Of a stretch of DNA of 64,000 nt, positions 41,619 to 49,222 are shown one piece after another. Origin of the DNA: Methanomassiliicoccaceae archaeon COG_1. Its GTDB lineage: Archaea; Thermoplasmatota; Thermoplasmata; Methanomassiliicoccales; Methanomethylophilaceae. The number at the start of each line of letters is the position of its first letter. Within the stretch, counting starts at the first letter, position 1. The notes beneath the pieces were generated by a model. The model ran no database searches and was not told the DNA's origin. It saw only the letters and a list, made by a program, of their open reading frames with translations. Position numbers and translations under genes: made by a program. The stretch is from the NCBI GenBank assembly GCA_028561875.1, contig JAQQTI010000002.1, positions 186,001-250,000 on the forward strand, given 5' to 3'.

Positions 41619-41824
41619 CCGGCGGTGATCGCCAAGATGCTCGGGCACTCGAGCAAACCCTGCGCTACATAGGCGTCGACGGCGACGACATGGACGCCGC
41701 CATGAAGATATTCAAGCTGTGAGTGTTATACCATGAAAAACGATGGACAATATTGTGCAATGGAAGAGGGGATTGATTCCGCGGACCGCAAATCTGGCCG
41801 GGCCAGAGTGGGCCCGCCCGGATT
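41619..41824. repeat. Left copy of the attachment-region repeat (integrase remnant plus tRNA 3' end)
   Basis: This 206-base segment matches 59080-59292 almost perfectly except for a seven-base deletion in GAGCATCGAGCA. It contains the last ~35 codons of an integrase gene, its stop, the short spacer and the 3' end of tRNA-Pro up to GGATT. The deletion puts the integrase part out of frame. Because the integrase tail lies outside the left attachment core, it is a relic of another related element that once sat in the same tRNA. Confidence 0.85.
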
Positions 41825-41920
41825 CGAAAATCATCATCCCCGTCTGGATCATGCCTTTTTCACCCTGGATTCCGCCCGCGAGTACTCCGCGGCCTTCGAG
41901 GCCATCGAGAGGGCGGGACA

Positions 41921-42073
41921 ATGACCGCCCTCCGCCCGTGCCCCATGAAAGAGGGCCTGCCCTGCTGCTCCCACGCCCCCGCGGTCGTCGCCGACTGCGG
42001 CTGCGCCGGATGCGAGCATTGGCAGGAGCTCCGCCGCTGGTCCGCCGCCGGCATCCGCGAGGTGATCGCGTGA
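41921..42073 (+). CDS. Small cysteine-rich protein
   Basis: 50 residues with seven cysteines, including GLPCCSH and ADCGCAGCEHW, which could bind zinc. Start codon and stop both lie in ATGA/GTGA overlaps with neighbouring frames, typical of this element. Function unknown. Confidence 0.5.
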   Translation: MTALRPCPMKEGLPCCSHAPAVVADCGCAGCEHWQELRRWSAAGIREVIA

Positions 42074-42315
42074 TCCACCAGCTCAAGATCCTCCCCGATT
42101 TCTTCGACGCCGTGAACAACGGCGTCAAGACCTGCGAGATCCGCCAGGAGGACGACCGGCGCTTCTCGGTGGGCGACCTCCTTGAGTGGTCTCAAGACCA
42201 AGGGTACACCGGCCGCTCCTGCTCGGCGGCCGTCACGCACATCATCCGCCACGACGACTTCCCGAAGGGCGTGCCCGAGGGCTACGCCGTCCTCTCCCTG
42301 ACGGTGGTCGGATGA
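42070..42315 (+). CDS. DUF3850 (ASCH-like) protein
   Basis: 81 residues from a GTG overlapping the previous stop. HQLKILPDFFDAVNNGVKTCEIRQ and DRRFSVGDLLEW are characteristic of DUF3850, small ASCH/PUA-fold proteins common in phages and plasmids and thought to bind RNA or modified nucleosides. The TGYTGRSC-like turn is also typical. Coupled to the exonuclease gene by ATGA. Confidence 0.75.
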   Translation: MIHQLKILPDFFDAVNNGVKTCEIRQEDDRRFSVGDLLEWSQDQGYTGRSCSAAVTHIIRHDDFPKGVPEGYAVLSLTVVG

Positions 42316-42911
42316 TCGTCCGCGTGGTGGACACCGAGACCACCGGCCTCGGCGGCTGGACGCACGGCGATCACGTGGTGGACGTCGGCGTCGCCGAGGC
42401 CGACACCGCGGCGGGGACGGTCGTCCCCCTCTACTCGCAGATCGTTGGCCACGATATATCCCGCTGGTCCCCGGAGCAGAGGGGAGCGTGGATCTTCTCG
42501 CATTCCGACCTCACCCTGGACGACGTCGCCGGGGCGAGGCCCGCCCCGGCGGTCGCGGAGGAGCTGTCCGGCATCCTCTCCGGCAGGATCATCACCTCAT
42601 ACAATCTCGGTTTCGACCTTGATAAATTTCTTCTCCATCCGCCCTGGCGGGTGGAGCCGGCCGTGCTCGCCCCCGACATCATGATCGAGGCCCACCGGGT
42701 GGTGGAGGGGGACCTCTGGTTCCCCGATGGGTCCACTTCCTGGCCGAGGCTGGAGAAGGCCTACCGCGAACTCTGCCCGGACGACCCCGCCGGGATGGAC
42801 GGCCCCCAGGCCCACCGCGCCCTCTCCGATGCGGTGCAGGCCGCGCACGTCCTGCTGCGTCTCGTCGACCGCGGAATCTATCCCCGCGAGCTCCCGGAGG
42901 CGGCGGCATGA
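42312..42911 (+). CDS. DnaQ-like 3'-5' exonuclease (DEDDh)
   Basis: 199 residues. Exo I motif VDTETTGL at residue 6, Exo II in SYNLGFDLDKFLL, and Exo III HRALSDAVQAAHVL give the full DEDDh set. Such exonucleases proofread or trim DNA ends during replication; lying directly upstream of the replication initiator it probably serves element replication. ATGA overlaps on both sides point to translational coupling. Confidence 0.85.
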   Translation: MIVRVVDTETTGLGGWTHGDHVVDVGVAEADTAAGTVVPLYSQIVGHDISRWSPEQRGAWIFSHSDLTLDDVAGARPAPAVAEELSGILSGRIITSYNLGFDLDKFLLHPPWRVEPAVLAPDIMIEAHRVVEGDLWFPDGSTSWPRLEKAYRELCPDDPAGMDGPQAHRALSDAVQAAHVLLRLVDRGIYPRELPEAAA

Positions 42912-42952
42912 CGTCCCTCGACGCCAGGGAGAGTCGGAGTGATGCCGAATGA
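42908..42952 (+). CDS. Tiny coupling frame before rep
   Basis: A 14-codon frame bridges the exonuclease and rep genes with ATGA overlaps at both ends. It is too short to assign; it may act as a leader that couples translation of rep, or be chance. Confidence 0.3.
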   Translation: MTSLDARESRSDAE

Positions 42953-44901
42953 CCTCCCCGATCTACGATGAGGACGGCAACCGCATCGGCGTCATGACCG
43001 TCGACGGCCCGATCGTCCCCGACCCCAGTCTTGCGGAGGACCTCTCCGCCGCACGGGACCGGGAGGACGCCGCCATGATGGAGGAGGCCAAGCGGGTCTC
43101 CGCCCGCCGCCGGGCGGAGAGGTTCGCCGAGCTCCGCGCCCTCGAGGACGTGGTCCCCGGGCTGATCGTCCCCTACTCCAGATTGACGATGGAGGAGAGG
43201 TTCATCGTGGAGAAGGCGCTCAACGCCGGGAGGCGCGTCAGGAGGGCCCCCGCGACTAAGTACGGCCACGAGGCCCCCCCGATCCCTCCCTCGGATGTCC
43301 TTTTACCAACAGTGATCTCGTACATCCGCAAGACCCGCGAGTACCGCGACCGCTCCGAGGACGCCGCACGCAAGGCGGTGACGCGCGCGGCCCATCGTTT
43401 ATATAACCGGGGCCTCGCAACGCTCGAAAAGGACGGCGCGGGCCTCATTAACATCCATGTTGACCGCGAGAGGATAAGGCACCTGGTCCGCTTGGAGCTC
43501 GAACAGAAACTGGGGGAGGCGCCCGACGACATTTACTTGATGAGAGGTACTTGCAAAACTCAAACTTTTGATGCTGGCCCGAAAAGAAAATCGAAAAGGA
43601 AGACGGACGCCGCCGCCCTTCCTGCTAAGGCCTCCGGCGAGCGCCTCGAGGCCTGCCGGATGCTCACCGGGACTAAAATGCTCAACAAGGACGACCGCGC
43701 CGACCTGATATGGAGATTCCAGGCATATCTCGATAGTACGACACAGAAGATCCTTGCGTTTCTCGATCACAATTCGGGAGAATCCTTCGGCTGTGAGTAC
43801 TCCACGCGCTTCAACGATATTGCCAAAGCCGCCCGCAATCTGAACAAAATAGATTACATGCTCGATAAATCATTTGAAAAGTACTGGAGGGCAGTCTTCC
43901 TCACTTTGACGACCGACCCCAACCTCACGAACGAGGAGGCCCGGGCGCGGAGAGAGGCCGAAATTGCCGACGTCGAGGCCAAGCTCTCAGATCCGACCCT
44001 CGGCCGCGCCGCTCGGGCCGAAAAAATCCGGAAGTACTGGCAGCTAATGGGCCCGGATGCGGAGATCGAGGAGCTTGAGCGCAGGGTCACTGCGGCAACG
44101 GCCACCGCCAAGGACTTGCAGCGTCTCGACGCCCTCCGCGCCGATCTGGAAGAATCCAGAAAAATGCTGGAGAGACTGGCCGACCCAAGGACGGGCATCC
44201 GCACCCGCGAGAACCTCATCCACGGGCTGAAACGCATGAACCGTTGGCGCGACGACTACGATCCCGACGGGTTCCAGAACATCTGGGAGGCCAACCGCTC
44301 CTTCTCCAAGAATTGGAACAGTTTCCTCGCATACGTCAGAAAACGCCTGAACGCCAGCCCGGAACACATTCCGGCATTCGAGTTCACGGAATCCGGCCTT
44401 CTCCATGCCCACGCCATCATCTTCGTCCCTTATCTCATGGACGTCAACGACATCGTCAAGGAGTGGCGCCGCCTCGGGCAGGGGCAGGTTGTCGACGTCT
44501 ACACCCTCCGCGCCGTCCCGAAGAGGGACGGCTCCGGGAAGTGGGAGTGGAGATGGAACGCCAGGCACCGTCCCAAAACCAAGGGGATGAGCGGAGGAGA
44601 CTATCTTAAAAAATATATCAAGAAAGCCGCGCTGGCCCTCACGGACCGCCACACCTCGCCGGCGGCCATCCAGGCGCCTTACTGGGCGTTCAACAAGCGC
44701 TACTTCACCGGCTCTCCCTCCCTCGCGGAAGGCTTCGATGCAGAGGCCCGGAAGCCCGCGGCGGCCGGAACGGCCTGGGGAATCTGGAAGGTCATGTCGC
44801 CTGACGAGGCCTCCGACTGGGGCCTCGAGATCAGATACCACCGGATCGTCCCCGCCGCTCAGCGCGAACGGGAGCAGCGTCTGCTGGGGGCGATAGGGTG
44901 A
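42949..44901 (+). CDS. HUH-type rolling-circle replication initiator
   Basis: A 650-residue Rep. Motif 1 is FLTLTTDP at about residue 314, the metal-binding HUH motif is LLHAHAIIFV near residue 485, and the nicking-tyrosine motif is GGDYLKKYIKKA near 547, with two tyrosines. A long charged helical insert (about residues 330-430) splits motifs 1 and 2. The protein should nick the origin and attach covalently to the 5' end to start rolling-circle replication. Similar long HUH initiators occur in archaeal plasmids and pleolipoviruses. Codon use is locally AT-richer around 43540-43880. Confidence 0.85.
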   Translation: MTSPIYDEDGNRIGVMTVDGPIVPDPSLAEDLSAARDREDAAMMEEAKRVSARRRAERFAELRALEDVVPGLIVPYSRLTMEERFIVEKALNAGRRVRRAPATKYGHEAPPIPPSDVLLPTVISYIRKTREYRDRSEDAARKAVTRAAHRLYNRGLATLEKDGAGLINIHVDRERIRHLVRLELEQKLGEAPDDIYLMRGTCKTQTFDAGPKRKSKRKTDAAALPAKASGERLEACRMLTGTKMLNKDDRADLIWRFQAYLDSTTQKILAFLDHNSGESFGCEYSTRFNDIAKAARNLNKIDYMLDKSFEKYWRAVFLTLTTDPNLTNEEARARREAEIADVEAKLSDPTLGRAARAEKIRKYWQLMGPDAEIEELERRVTAATATAKDLQRLDALRADLEESRKMLERLADPRTGIRTRENLIHGLKRMNRWRDDYDPDGFQNIWEANRSFSKNWNSFLAYVRKRLNASPEHIPAFEFTESGLLHAHAIIFVPYLMDVNDIVKEWRRLGQGQVVDVYTLRAVPKRDGSGKWEWRWNARHRPKTKGMSGGDYLKKYIKKAALALTDRHTSPAAIQAPYWAFNKRYFTGSPSLAEGFDAEARKPAAAGTAWGIWKVMSPDEASDWGLEIRYHRIVPAAQREREQRLLGAIG

Positions 44902-45158
44902 TCTCCCGTTCGACCGCCGCTTATCGCGCCATCCCCGACCTCGAGGACCGCCAGCGGAGGGTCCTCGCCATGGTGGCGAAGTACCCCGGGATGTCACGCA
45001 ACGACATCCACCGCGTCACGAGAATGACCGCGAACAACGTCTCCAACCGCCTCCGCGAGCTGGAGCTCGCGGGGAGGATCCGCGTATGCGGGCGGAAGCT
45101 CGATCCCATCACCCGGCGCTGGGTGCGGCAGTATGAGGCAGTGGAGGCGCCCGCATGA
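44898..45158 (+). CDS. Winged-helix DNA-binding protein
   Basis: 86 residues with a MarR/Lrp-like winged helix: DRQRRVLAMVAKYPGMSRNDI then TANNVSNRLRELELAGRI. It overlaps the rep stop (GTGA) and may regulate rep or copy number. Confidence 0.65.
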   Translation: MISRSTAAYRAIPDLEDRQRRVLAMVAKYPGMSRNDIHRVTRMTANNVSNRLRELELAGRIRVCGRKLDPITRRWVRQYEAVEAPA

Positions 45159-45406
45159 CCTACTCCATGGTCCCGATCGCCGAGATTGACCGCGTCATCA
45201 GAGAGTGGGGCTCCGACATAAGGCACTTCTATCCGGATATGATTGCCTACAACCCCGCCTCCCAGATGTTCGTCACCGTCAACAACCCGGAGTGCTTCGT
45301 CGAGGAATGGAACACCTTATCCTGCGCCATGAGGTGCCTCCTGGATGACTCGGTGGACATCGACTGGCTGCACCGCAGGGACGGGAGCGCCCCATGCAAC
45401 GGATGA
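45155..45406 (+). CDS. Small hypothetical protein
   Basis: 83 residues, no recognised domain; acidic with a moderate number of aromatics (FYPDMIAYNPASQMFVTV). ATGA coupling to the winged-helix gene upstream and overlap with the zinc-ribbon gene downstream support translation. Confidence 0.5.
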   Translation: MTYSMVPIAEIDRVIREWGSDIRHFYPDMIAYNPASQMFVTVNNPECFVEEWNTLSCAMRCLLDDSVDIDWLHRRDGSAPCNG

Positions 45407-45741
45407 CGCTCACTGTGAGGGACGTCGACCCCTCCGCGGCGGGCAGTGTGCGTTGCATGAACTGCATGGAGGTCATGGACGTGGGAGACGTGTTCGTGAG
45501 CGGCGACTGCATGGTCTGTCCCTTCTGCGGGGAGTGGGAGTCTTTCGGGGAGATCGGCGGCGGGGAGGGACCGGAGGCGGGAAGCGATGACGGACGAGCA
45601 ATGCATGAGATGCAGGTTCGCGCCGTGCCGCGGGTTCAGCACCTCCAGCGGCGACGATCTGCCGGTATGGGATTGCGGCATGCTGGACGACCCCCGCATG
45701 CCGTTCGACATGGAGAAAGACACGCCCTGCCCGTGCTTTGA
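45394..45741 (+). CDS. Zinc-ribbon protein
   Basis: The N-terminal half carries two CxxC knuckles, VRCMNCMEV and MVCPFCGEW, spaced as in a zinc ribbon. From about residue 65 the sequence becomes arginine-rich and overlaps the better frame at 45587, so the native end is probably near 45590, where a TGA exists one frame away; a base may be missing. Role unknown. Confidence 0.5.
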   Translation: MQRMTLTVRDVDPSAAGSVRCMNCMEVMDVGDVFVSGDCMVCPFCGEWESFGEIGGGEGPEAGSDDGRAMHEMQVRAVPRVQHLQRRRSAGMGLRHAGRPPHAVRHGERHALPVL

Positions 45742-45760
45742 GGGATAGGAGGACGGATGA
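45587..45760 (+). CDS. Small cysteine-rich protein with an in-frame UAG near its end
   Basis: Starts MTDEQCMRCRFAPCRGF and has a C-terminal CPCFEG. The frame meets a TAG at 45746-45748, then three codons later a TGA (45758-45760) that forms the ATGA overlap used by almost every other gene in this block. The TAG is part of the ribosome-binding site TAGGAGGACGG of the next gene. Reading it as sense gives 57 residues and normal coupling; treating it as stop gives 53. Confidence 0.5.
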
Positions 45761-46020
45761 CGCAGCTGACCCTCGAGCTCCGGGAGGCGGACCCCTCCCT
45801 GACGGTCCGCCACAACGGCGATGCCGCCAGGACCTATCGCTTCAAAGGCTGTACCTCCGTTGCCAACCTGGTGGACCAGCTCTCTCTCGTCACCGGGCGC
45901 ACGAAATCGGAGGTGGTGGCGGACTCCGTCCGCCTCGCCGCCCTTTTCGTGAAGGCTGCGGGCCCGGCCGCCCTCGGGACGGTCGCCGAGTGCGGCAACC
46001 CGAGCGGACTGCCGGAATAG
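45757..46020 (+). CDS. Small protein with ribbon-helix-helix-like C-terminus
   Basis: 87 residues. The segment VTGRTKSEVVADSVRLAALFV looks like the two helices of a ribbon-helix-helix DNA-binding fold. It ends in TAG; a TGA follows eight codons later (46045-46047), so amber readthrough would add only a short tail. GGAGG lies six bases before the ATG. Confidence 0.5.
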   Translation: MTQLTLELREADPSLTVRHNGDAARTYRFKGCTSVANLVDQLSLVTGRTKSEVVADSVRLAALFVKAAGPAALGTVAECGNPSGLPE

Positions 46021-46049
46021 ATCTCGTCGTTTATTTCGGAATCCTGAAA

Positions 46050-46064
46050 TAGTACAATGTACTA
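46050..46064 (+). promoter_or_regulatory. Operator of the toxin-antitoxin pair
   Basis: TAGTAC-AAT-GTACTA is a perfect inverted repeat 20 bases before the antitoxin ATG and next to its AT-rich promoter. Such palindromes bind ribbon-helix-helix antitoxins, so autoregulation is likely. Confidence 0.55.
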
Positions 46065-46083
46065 CATCTTTGCAGGCGATACG

Positions 46084-46308
46084 ATGGCATTCTCCATAAG
46101 GCTGAACGAGGACGAGGAACGCCTCGCCAAGAGCTATGCGGCAATCAACGGCATGTCCGTGGGGGAGGCATTCAAGCGGGCACTCTTCGAGAGAATCGAG
46201 GACGAGTACGACGTCGCCGTCGGCGAGCTCGCATACAAGGAGTTCCTCAGGAACCCGAAAACCTACTCCTTCTCCGACGCGATGAGAATCATGGAGGACA
46301 CGGATTGA
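46084..46308 (+). CDS. RelB/DUF6290-type antitoxin
   Basis: 74 residues beginning MAFSIRLNEDEERLAKSYA, a ribbon-helix-helix N-terminus, with an acidic C-terminal tail (FSDAMRIMEDTD) that would wrap around the toxin. Its TGA overlaps the TTG start of the RelE-like toxin. It represses the pair and neutralises the toxin. Confidence 0.82.
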   Translation: MAFSIRLNEDEERLAKSYAAINGMSVGEAFKRALFERIEDEYDVAVGELAYKEFLRNPKTYSFSDAMRIMEDTD

Positions 46309-46571
46309 GTTACACCGTCGAGTTCTCCGAGCAGTTCGTCAAACAGATGTCCAGGCTCGACAGGTTCACCAGGACCCTCATCTCCAGCTGGATCTCGAAA
46401 CACCTGGTGAACTCCGACGACCCGTTCTCCTCCGGCCGGGCGCTCACGGGGAACATGACGGGCCTGTGGAGGTACCGCGTCGGGGACTACCGCCTCATAT
46501 GCAGCATCGACCGCGGGAGACTCGTCGTCTTCCTTCTGGAGGTCGGGCACAGGTCGAACGTCTACGATTGA
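46305..46571 (+). CDS. RelE/ParE-family toxin
   Basis: 88 residues with the family pattern: YTVEFSEQFVKQMSRLD, GNMTGLWRYRVGDYRLIC and the C-terminal LLEVGHRSNVYD. RelE toxins cleave mRNA on the ribosome; ParE relatives poison gyrase, and sequence alone does not decide. The pair probably stabilises the element. Confidence 0.85.
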   Translation: MSYTVEFSEQFVKQMSRLDRFTRTLISSWISKHLVNSDDPFSSGRALTGNMTGLWRYRVGDYRLICSIDRGRLVVFLLEVGHRSNVYD

Positions 46572-46700
46572 ACGCTATTTAAACTCCTTCTTCTTTTTTC
46601 TGTTTGCATCTTTTTCGTTACTTCAAATCCTTCTCGGGCCATGATGTTTCTCGGATATTCGAGGCGAGGGCCGGGCCCCCGGCCGCCGCGTCTATCCGAG

Positions 46701-46931
46701 ATGATTGAAATGGACATCGGATTCCTTACCTCAGTGACCGGGCTCACCGCGTGGGCGCTCCTGATCGTCGGCGCTCTCGTCGCGGCGCTTGGCGTTAGGG
46801 GGCACATCGCCCTGGCGGCGGCCGGCGCCGCGCTGGCCGTGGCCGGCGTAGCCGTGATGATGATCGCCGCTGGCGCCGTCTCCGCCGACTGGTGGCCGCT
46901 CGGCAGGGACGGTCTGTGGGGATTGACATGA
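46701..46931 (+). CDS. Small membrane protein, two helices
   Basis: 76 residues, mostly two hydrophobic alanine/valine-rich helices (TAWALLIVGALVAALGV and a second after HIALAAAG). An earlier in-frame ATG at 46641 would add 20 arginine/proline-rich residues; a TATA box CTATTTAAA at about 46575-46583 allows either. First gene of the surface-protein block; the stop overlaps the next start. May be a virion or membrane component. Confidence 0.55.
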   Translation: MIEMDIGFLTSVTGLTAWALLIVGALVAALGVRGHIALAAAGAALAVAGVAVMMIAAGAVSADWWPLGRDGLWGLT

Positions 46932-49222
46932 AGTGCAGCACTAGCGCTCACCGCGCCCGCATCCCCCTCCTAGCGGCCGCAGCCGCCCTGTGTGTGGCCG
47001 CTCTCCTTATCGCACCGTGTCCGGACGATTCGGAGGCCGCTACCTTCACTGTCAGATCTGGTGAGAGTATCACCGTTCCGACGGGGTTCTCCGAGGACGA
47101 TATCTCATCCATCGTGGAAGGCTCCGCCGATTGGACTATCATGGGAACCCTCGTCGGCAAGTTCTACTCGACCATGAGCCCAGATTACTCATCGATCACA
47201 CTAAGAATCAAGAATGACGCTCCCGCCGGATCATACTCTTGCAAAATCTATCTGGTGATCATCTCCACCAGCGACGAAGACCTCAAGGCCGAGCATGTCG
47301 TCAATGTGGTCGCCTCTCCGTCCCCGCCTCCCGTGTGTACCGTCTCCTTCAACGGCAACGGCGGCACGGTCTCCGCGACCACCATGCAGGTGGTCGCCGG
47401 CAACGAGATCACCCTCCCCGCCGACGGCACCCGCGCCGGTCACATCCTCGACGGGTGGACTGAGGACTCCGCGGCCGGGGCGTTCCACGCCGCCGGCTCC
47501 AAGGTCCCGATCTTCCAGAATGTCACCTTCTTCGCACATTGGAAAGAGGTCAGCGCTGCCGGGCTCGATCCGCTCGCTCCCAAGGTCTGCAATCTGAATA
47601 AGGAGTATACCTACTCCCCAATCCTCGGTCCCAACACAAAGAATGTCTGGCAGATGCTCGTTCTCACCACGATGGAGAGCGCGGTCGGCTACCCCCCGAT
47701 CCTCACGTCTCTTCCAGAGTGGATGCACATGGACAACGCGCAGACCAACGCGAGCAAGCCACCCAAACTCACCTTCCGCGGAACCCCTGCCGTACCAGGA
47801 GTATATGAGGTACACGTGTGGGTTAAAGGGTACCGTGACAGCACTGAAGTTCATTGGACCGTGACCGTATCTATCCCCAACCCTGAACACACCGTGACCT
47901 ACTCTCCCGGTGCCGGCAACGGCTCATATCCTTCGCAAGTCGGCGTCGACGGCTCGATCATCACCCTCCCCAGCGCCTTCCATGTGGCAATGCTCCGCCC
48001 GGGCTACACCTTAGCCGGGTGGAGCTGCGACGACGGATACGGGAGCACCGCGACCTACGCTCTCGGCAGCATCTACACCATTCAAGGTCACGACGTCCTC
48101 TTCACCGCAGTTTGGGCCCCCGACCACGGCGTCGTCGTCTTCGACGCTGCCGGCGGCAGCTGGTCCGGCGGCGAGAATGCGAGATACTACGTCGCGCAGA
48201 CCGACGGCACCGTCACCCTCCTCTCCGAGGGCCCGGTCTACTCCACCGGTCTCTTCAAAGGATGGTACCGCGCCTCCGACAGCTCCAAGGTCTACGCCCC
48301 AGGGTACATCATGCCTGTAAACAACGTCTCTGAGACCATCATCATGAATGCCTACTATTTCAGTGGCAACGCCTTCGCCGTCTCCTTCAACCCCAACGGC
48401 GGCCTCGGTCAGACCCTGACACAGAGTGTCGCGCCTGGCAAGTCGGTCGTCTTGCCATCCGCCGGATTCGTCCATCCCGACGGGAAGAGTCTTCTCGGCT
48501 GGGATACCTCCTCCGCAGCGGCAGCCCCATCCTATTTACCAGGCTCCGCCGTGCCGATCACCTCCCCTTCGGTCACGTTCTACGCGATATGGTCCGCCTC
48601 CTCGACCCCGGTGCAGAAGCACACCGTAACCTTCGATCTCGACGGGGGAACCGGAACCGCTCCCGCACAGCAGGTCGCCCAGGGGGGGCTGGTGACCCGG
48701 CCTCCCGACCCGACCAAAGAGAGGATGACATTCAACTATTGGCAGGATATTACAATGGCCGCGGTGTGGGACTTCTCCCAGCCGCCCACGCACGATCTCG
48801 TCTTGCGCGCGGTTTGGATAGAGGTCTTCAAGATAACCGTCGAGGGCAACGTCCTCCACTTGGACATCGCGGCGCAGTTCGCCGTTAAGGGGGTGACGAC
48901 TGATTGGGGCGACGGGTCCACACCGACAGTCGGCACTCACGGCGCCCCCTCCCATGAGTATGAGGACTACCACTTCGGCAGGGTCACCGTCTCTTGGGAG
49001 GACGGCGGCGTCACCCGCTCATCGAGCGCCTCCTTCAAGGTGGGAGCCGCTACGGCGGATGCCGGCGGAGGGACCGACCGCTCGGCCGTCTGCGCCGTGG
49101 CTCTCGTGGCCTTACTACTGATCATGGCCGCTCTGGCGTACCTCAGGATGTACTCCCTCGCCGCCCTGGCCGGGATGGCCGCCGCGGGCGCCACCGCGTG
49201 CCTGCTGTGGTGGTGCCGATGA
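46928..49222 (+). CDS. Secreted, membrane-anchored protein with InlB-type repeats
   Basis: 764 residues. An N-terminal signal peptide (hydrophobic core LLAAAAALCVAALLIA, likely cleavage near SEA-AT) leads to five InlB B-repeat/Listeria-Bacteroides repeats, each of about 70 residues and ending in F.A.W or similar (for example VSFNGNGGTVS...FFAHW and VSFNPNGGLGQ...FYAIW). A PKD-like segment (TTDWGDGSTPTVGTHG) follows, then two C-terminal membrane helices. The protein is displayed outside the cell or particle and is suited to adhesion or host recognition. These repeats are typical of gut bacteria and host-associated methanogens, so the element may have taken up a host adhesin module. Confidence 0.8.
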   Translation: MKCSTSAHRARIPLLAAAAALCVAALLIAPCPDDSEAATFTVRSGESITVPTGFSEDDISSIVEGSADWTIMGTLVGKFYSTMSPDYSSITLRIKNDAPAGSYSCKIYLVIISTSDEDLKAEHVVNVVASPSPPPVCTVSFNGNGGTVSATTMQVVAGNEITLPADGTRAGHILDGWTEDSAAGAFHAAGSKVPIFQNVTFFAHWKEVSAAGLDPLAPKVCNLNKEYTYSPILGPNTKNVWQMLVLTTMESAVGYPPILTSLPEWMHMDNAQTNASKPPKLTFRGTPAVPGVYEVHVWVKGYRDSTEVHWTVTVSIPNPEHTVTYSPGAGNGSYPSQVGVDGSIITLPSAFHVAMLRPGYTLAGWSCDDGYGSTATYALGSIYTIQGHDVLFTAVWAPDHGVVVFDAAGGSWSGGENARYYVAQTDGTVTLLSEGPVYSTGLFKGWYRASDSSKVYAPGYIMPVNNVSETIIMNAYYFSGNAFAVSFNPNGGLGQTLTQSVAPGKSVVLPSAGFVHPDGKSLLGWDTSSAAAAPSYLPGSAVPITSPSVTFYAIWSASSTPVQKHTVTFDLDGGTGTAPAQQVAQGGLVTRPPDPTKERMTFNYWQDITMAAVWDFSQPPTHDLVLRAVWIEVFKITVEGNVLHLDIAAQFAVKGVTTDWGDGSTPTVGTHGAPSHEYEDYHFGRVTVSWEDGGVTRSSSASFKVGAATADAGGGTDRSAVCAVALVALLLIMAALAYLRMYSLAALAGMAAAGATACLLWWCR

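Noticed and set aside
41733-41924. Short frame starting MKNDGQYCAMEEG at the left end, repeated at 59201-59512
   Set aside because: It is produced by the attachment repeat and the tRNA 3' end; the identical start at both ends reflects duplication of the site and not a protein family.
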